A stretch of DNA of 64,000 nucleotides, from assembly GCA_002842205.1 (NCBI GenBank), contig PHCI01000004.1, positions 1-64,000 of the forward strand. The letters run 5' to 3'. A model generated the notes under the pieces. The model saw only the letters and a list, made by a program, of their open reading frames with translations, did no database searches and was not told where the DNA came from. A program made the position numbers and the translations under genes. How positions within the stretch are numbered: position 1 is the stretch's first letter; every line of letters starts with the position of its first letter. Positions 62,170 through 64,000 of the stretch are shown here, in pieces. The stretch is from Betaproteobacteria bacterium HGW-Betaproteobacteria-3. Its GTDB lineage: Bacteria; Pseudomonadota; Gammaproteobacteria; Burkholderiales; Burkholderiaceae_C.

Positions 62170-63807
62170 TCAGCCCAGGACCTTGGTGGCCGTGGCGTCC
62201 AGCTTGGGTGGGTTCTCGAAGGTGTGGAACGGCGCCGGTGACGGCACTTCCCATTCCAGACCCTCGGCGCCTTTGCCGTCTTCGTCACGCCAGGGGTTTT
62301 GGGCTGCTTTCTGGCCCTTGCCCATCATGGTGGGCAGCACGATGAAGAAGAAGAAGTAGACCTGCGCCAGACCGAAGAACAGCGCACCCACCGAGGCCAC
62401 GGCGTTGAAATCGGCAAACTGCATGGGGTAGTCGGCGTAGCGGCGCGGCATGCCGGCCAGACCCAGGAAGTGCATCGGGAAAAAGGTGATGTTAAACGCG
62501 ATCAGCGACCACCAGAAGTGGATCTTGCCGCGCGTTTCGTTGTACATCACGCCGGTCCATTTGGGCGACCAGTAGTAATAACCGGCAAACATGGCGTACA
62601 GCGAGCCGGCCACCAGGACGTAGTGGAAGTGCGCCACCACGTAATAGGTGTCCTGGAGCTGGATGTCGATGGGGGCCATGGCCAGGATCAGCCCGGTGAA
62701 GCCGCCCATGGTGAACACGAAGATGAACCCCACGGCAAACAGCATCGGGGTCTCGAACGTCATGGAACCCTGCCACATGGTGGCGATCCAGTTGAAGATT
62801 TTCACGGCGGTAGGCACCGCAATCAGCATGGTGGCGTACATGAAGAACAACTGCCCCGTGACCGGCATGCCCGTGGTGAACATGTGGTGGGCCCACACGA
62901 TGAACGACAGGATCGCAATCGAGCTGGTGGCGTACACCATGGAGGCATAGCCGAACAGCTTCTTGCGGGCAAACGCCGGCACGATCTGGCTGACGATGCC
63001 GAAAGCCGGCAGGATCATGATGTAAACCTCGGGGTGGCCGAAGAACCAGAAGATGTGCTGGTACATCACCGGGTCGCCGCCACCGGCGGGGTTGAAGAAG
63101 CTGGTGCCGAAGTGACGGTCGGTCAGCGTCATGGTGATGGCACCGGCCAGCACCGGCATCACGGCGATCAGCAGGTAGGCGGTGATCAGCCAGGTCCAGG
63201 CGAACATCGGCATCTTCATGAGCGTCATGCCGGGGGCGCGCATGTTGAGGATGGTGACGATGATGTTGATCGAACCCATGATGGACGAGGCGCCCAGGAT
63301 GTGCATCGCAAAAATGCCGGCGTCCATCGACGGACCCATCTGCAGGGTGAGCGGCGCATAAAGCGTCCAGCCCGCCGACGGCGCACCGCCGGGCATGAAG
63401 AACGACCCCACCAGCATCGCGCCGGCCGGGATCATCAGCCAGAAGCTGAAGTTGTTCATGCGCGCAAAGGCCATGTCGGCCGCGCCGATCTGCAGCGGGA
63501 TCATCCAGTTGGCGAAGCCCACGAAGCCCGGCATGATGGCGCCGAACACCATGATCAGCCCGTGCATGGTGGTGAGCTGGTTGAACAGCTGGGGGTTGAC
63601 CAGTTGCAGGCCCGGCTGGAACAGTTCGGCACGGATCAGCAGTGCCAGCACGCCGCCCACCATCAGCATGGTGAACGAGAACAACAGGTACAGCGTGCCG
63701 ATGTCCTTGTGATTGGTGGCATAGACCCAGCGACGCCAGCCGGTGGGCGCATGGTCGTGGTGGTCGTCGTCGTGTGCGTGACCGTGCGGATCAAGAACTG
63801 CACTCAT
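62170..63807 (-). CDS. ctaD: cytochrome c oxidase subunit I
   Basis: The 545-residue heme-copper oxidase subunit has twelve helices and family motifs such as '[18 protein letters not shown]', '[20 protein letters not shown]', the CuB/His-Tyr site '[18 protein letters not shown]', 'HHMFTTGMP' with two CuB ligands, and '[15 protein letters not shown]' with the heme His ligands. A His/Asp-rich N-terminus ('[12 protein letters not shown]') is present. It is downstream of coxB and upstream of the assembly genes. Confidence 0.98.
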   Translation of the reverse strand: MSAVLDPHGHAHDDDHHDHAPTGWRRWVYATNHKDIGTLYLLFSFTMLMVGGVLALLIRAELFQPGLQLVNPQLFNQLTTMHGLIMVFGAIMPGFVGFANWMIPLQIGAADMAFARMNNFSFWLMIPAGAMLVGSFFMPGGAPSAGWTLYAPLTLQMGPSMDAGIFAMHILGASSIMGSINIIVTILNMRAPGMTLMKMPMFAWTWLITAYLLIAVMPVLAGAITMTLTDRHFGTSFFNPAGGGDPVMYQHIFWFFGHPEVYIMILPAFGIVSQIVPAFARKKLFGYASMVYATSSIAILSFIVWAHHMFTTGMPVTGQLFFMYATMLIAVPTAVKIFNWIATMWQGSMTFETPMLFAVGFIFVFTMGGFTGLILAMAPIDIQLQDTYYVVAHFHYVLVAGSLYAMFAGYYYWSPKWTGVMYNETRGKIHFWWSLIAFNITFFPMHFLGLAGMPRRYADYPMQFADFNAVASVGALFFGLAQVYFFFFIVLPTMMGKGQKAAQNPWRDEDGKGAEGLEWEVPSPAPFHTFENPPKLDATATKVLG

Positions 63808-63852
63808 GTTGATTTCCTTGAGAATTCGATTTCGGAGGTCGGGGCGCCAGAA

Positions 63853-64000
63853 TTACTTGCGCGCGGCACGGATGTCGGCCGGTTGCACGATCTGACCCGT
63901 CTTGTTCGACCAGTTGTTCTTGGTGTAGGTGATCACGGCGGCGATCTCGGTGTCCGAGAGTTGCTTCCACGCCGGCATGGTCCCGTTGTTCTGGCCATTG
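63853..64000 (-). CDS. coxB: cytochrome c oxidase subunit II, C-terminal end (partial)
   Basis: Only the last 48 codons are inside the window. They read 'NGTMPAWKQLSDTEIAAVITY' and 'NNWSNKTGQIVQPADI', the end of a fused cytochrome c domain, as found in subunit II of betaproteobacterial caa3-type or related oxidases. The CuA domain lies beyond the window. ctaD follows 45 bp later. Confidence 0.88.
   Translation of the reverse strand, partial: NGQNNGTMPAWKQLSDTEIAAVITYTKNNWSNKTGQIVQPADIRAARK

Overview
The window looks like a chromosome segment of a betaproteobacterium of the order Burkholderiales, most likely family Comamonadaceae (relatives of Variovorax, Acidovorax, Polaromonas). The evidence is the high GC content, the gene order hrcA-nadK-recN ... 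mutY-GTPase-mutM-TPR-lolB-ispE-tRNA-Gln-prs-rplY-pth, the layout of the cytochrome oxidase cluster, and a dispersed AT-rich repeat that I remember from that family. No database search was possible; all identifications come from reading protein motifs and DNA by eye.

Layout. 1-1600: an apparent edge of accessory DNA, with a short mobile-element type RadC protein, abutting the 3' end of a CAU-anticodon tRNA gene. 1.7-18.4 kb: core genes for heat-shock control (hrcA), NAD kinase, DNA repair (recN, mutY, mutM), rapZ, a dynamin-like GTPase, outer-membrane lipoprotein insertion (lolB), isoprenoid synthesis (ispE), tRNA-Gln, prs, rplY and pth, then ferredoxin, amidase and phosphatase genes. 18.5-23.1 kb: a copper/metal-resistance block of small periplasmic proteins and a copper-type P-type ATPase behind a MerR/CueR-style promoter. 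23.1-36.7 kb: coaD, rsmD, a FadE-like acyl-CoA dehydrogenase, a pair of M16 peptidase-like proteins, ftsY, membrane and lipid genes, a two-domain glycosyltransferase, and a small thiol/peroxide block. 37-51.7 kb: a VTT-flavoprotein fusion, then a selenium locus. 51.8-54.1 kb: rpoH behind a CIRCE operator, and a Bug-type binding protein. 54.1-54.95 kb: a gene-free nest of inverted repeats. 54.9-64 kb: an AlkD-like gene and the cytochrome c oxidase assembly and structural genes (SCO, ctaB, ctaA, SURF1, ctaE, ctaG, ctaD, end of coxB).

The main system is a probable selenoneine pathway (about 40.1-50.5 kb). EgtD would make hercynine. SelD/SenC would make selenophosphate. SenB would make a selenosugar from selenophosphate and a sugar nucleotide. 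SenA would join the selenosugar to hercynine. A PhnCDE-type ABC transporter transcribed divergently from egtD probably imports the selenium source. A stand-alone flavoprotein homologous to the N-terminal half of the SelD fusion sits beside the transporter and may be an additional component. The pathway itself is established in this family; the paralogue and the promoter arrangement are what look less described.

The second unusual theme is a roughly 60-bp AT-rich repeat found about ten times. Five copies lie inside unrelated genes (lolB, an M16-like protein, a DUF547 protein, a SCO lipoprotein and a CDP-alcohol phosphotransferase). All five are in the sense orientation and in the same reading frame, so they encode variants of one peptide (I-A-N-Y-x-x-L-T-G-A) within signal peptides or a membrane helix. 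A different, GC-rich low-complexity sequence interrupts the GTPase domain of FtsY.
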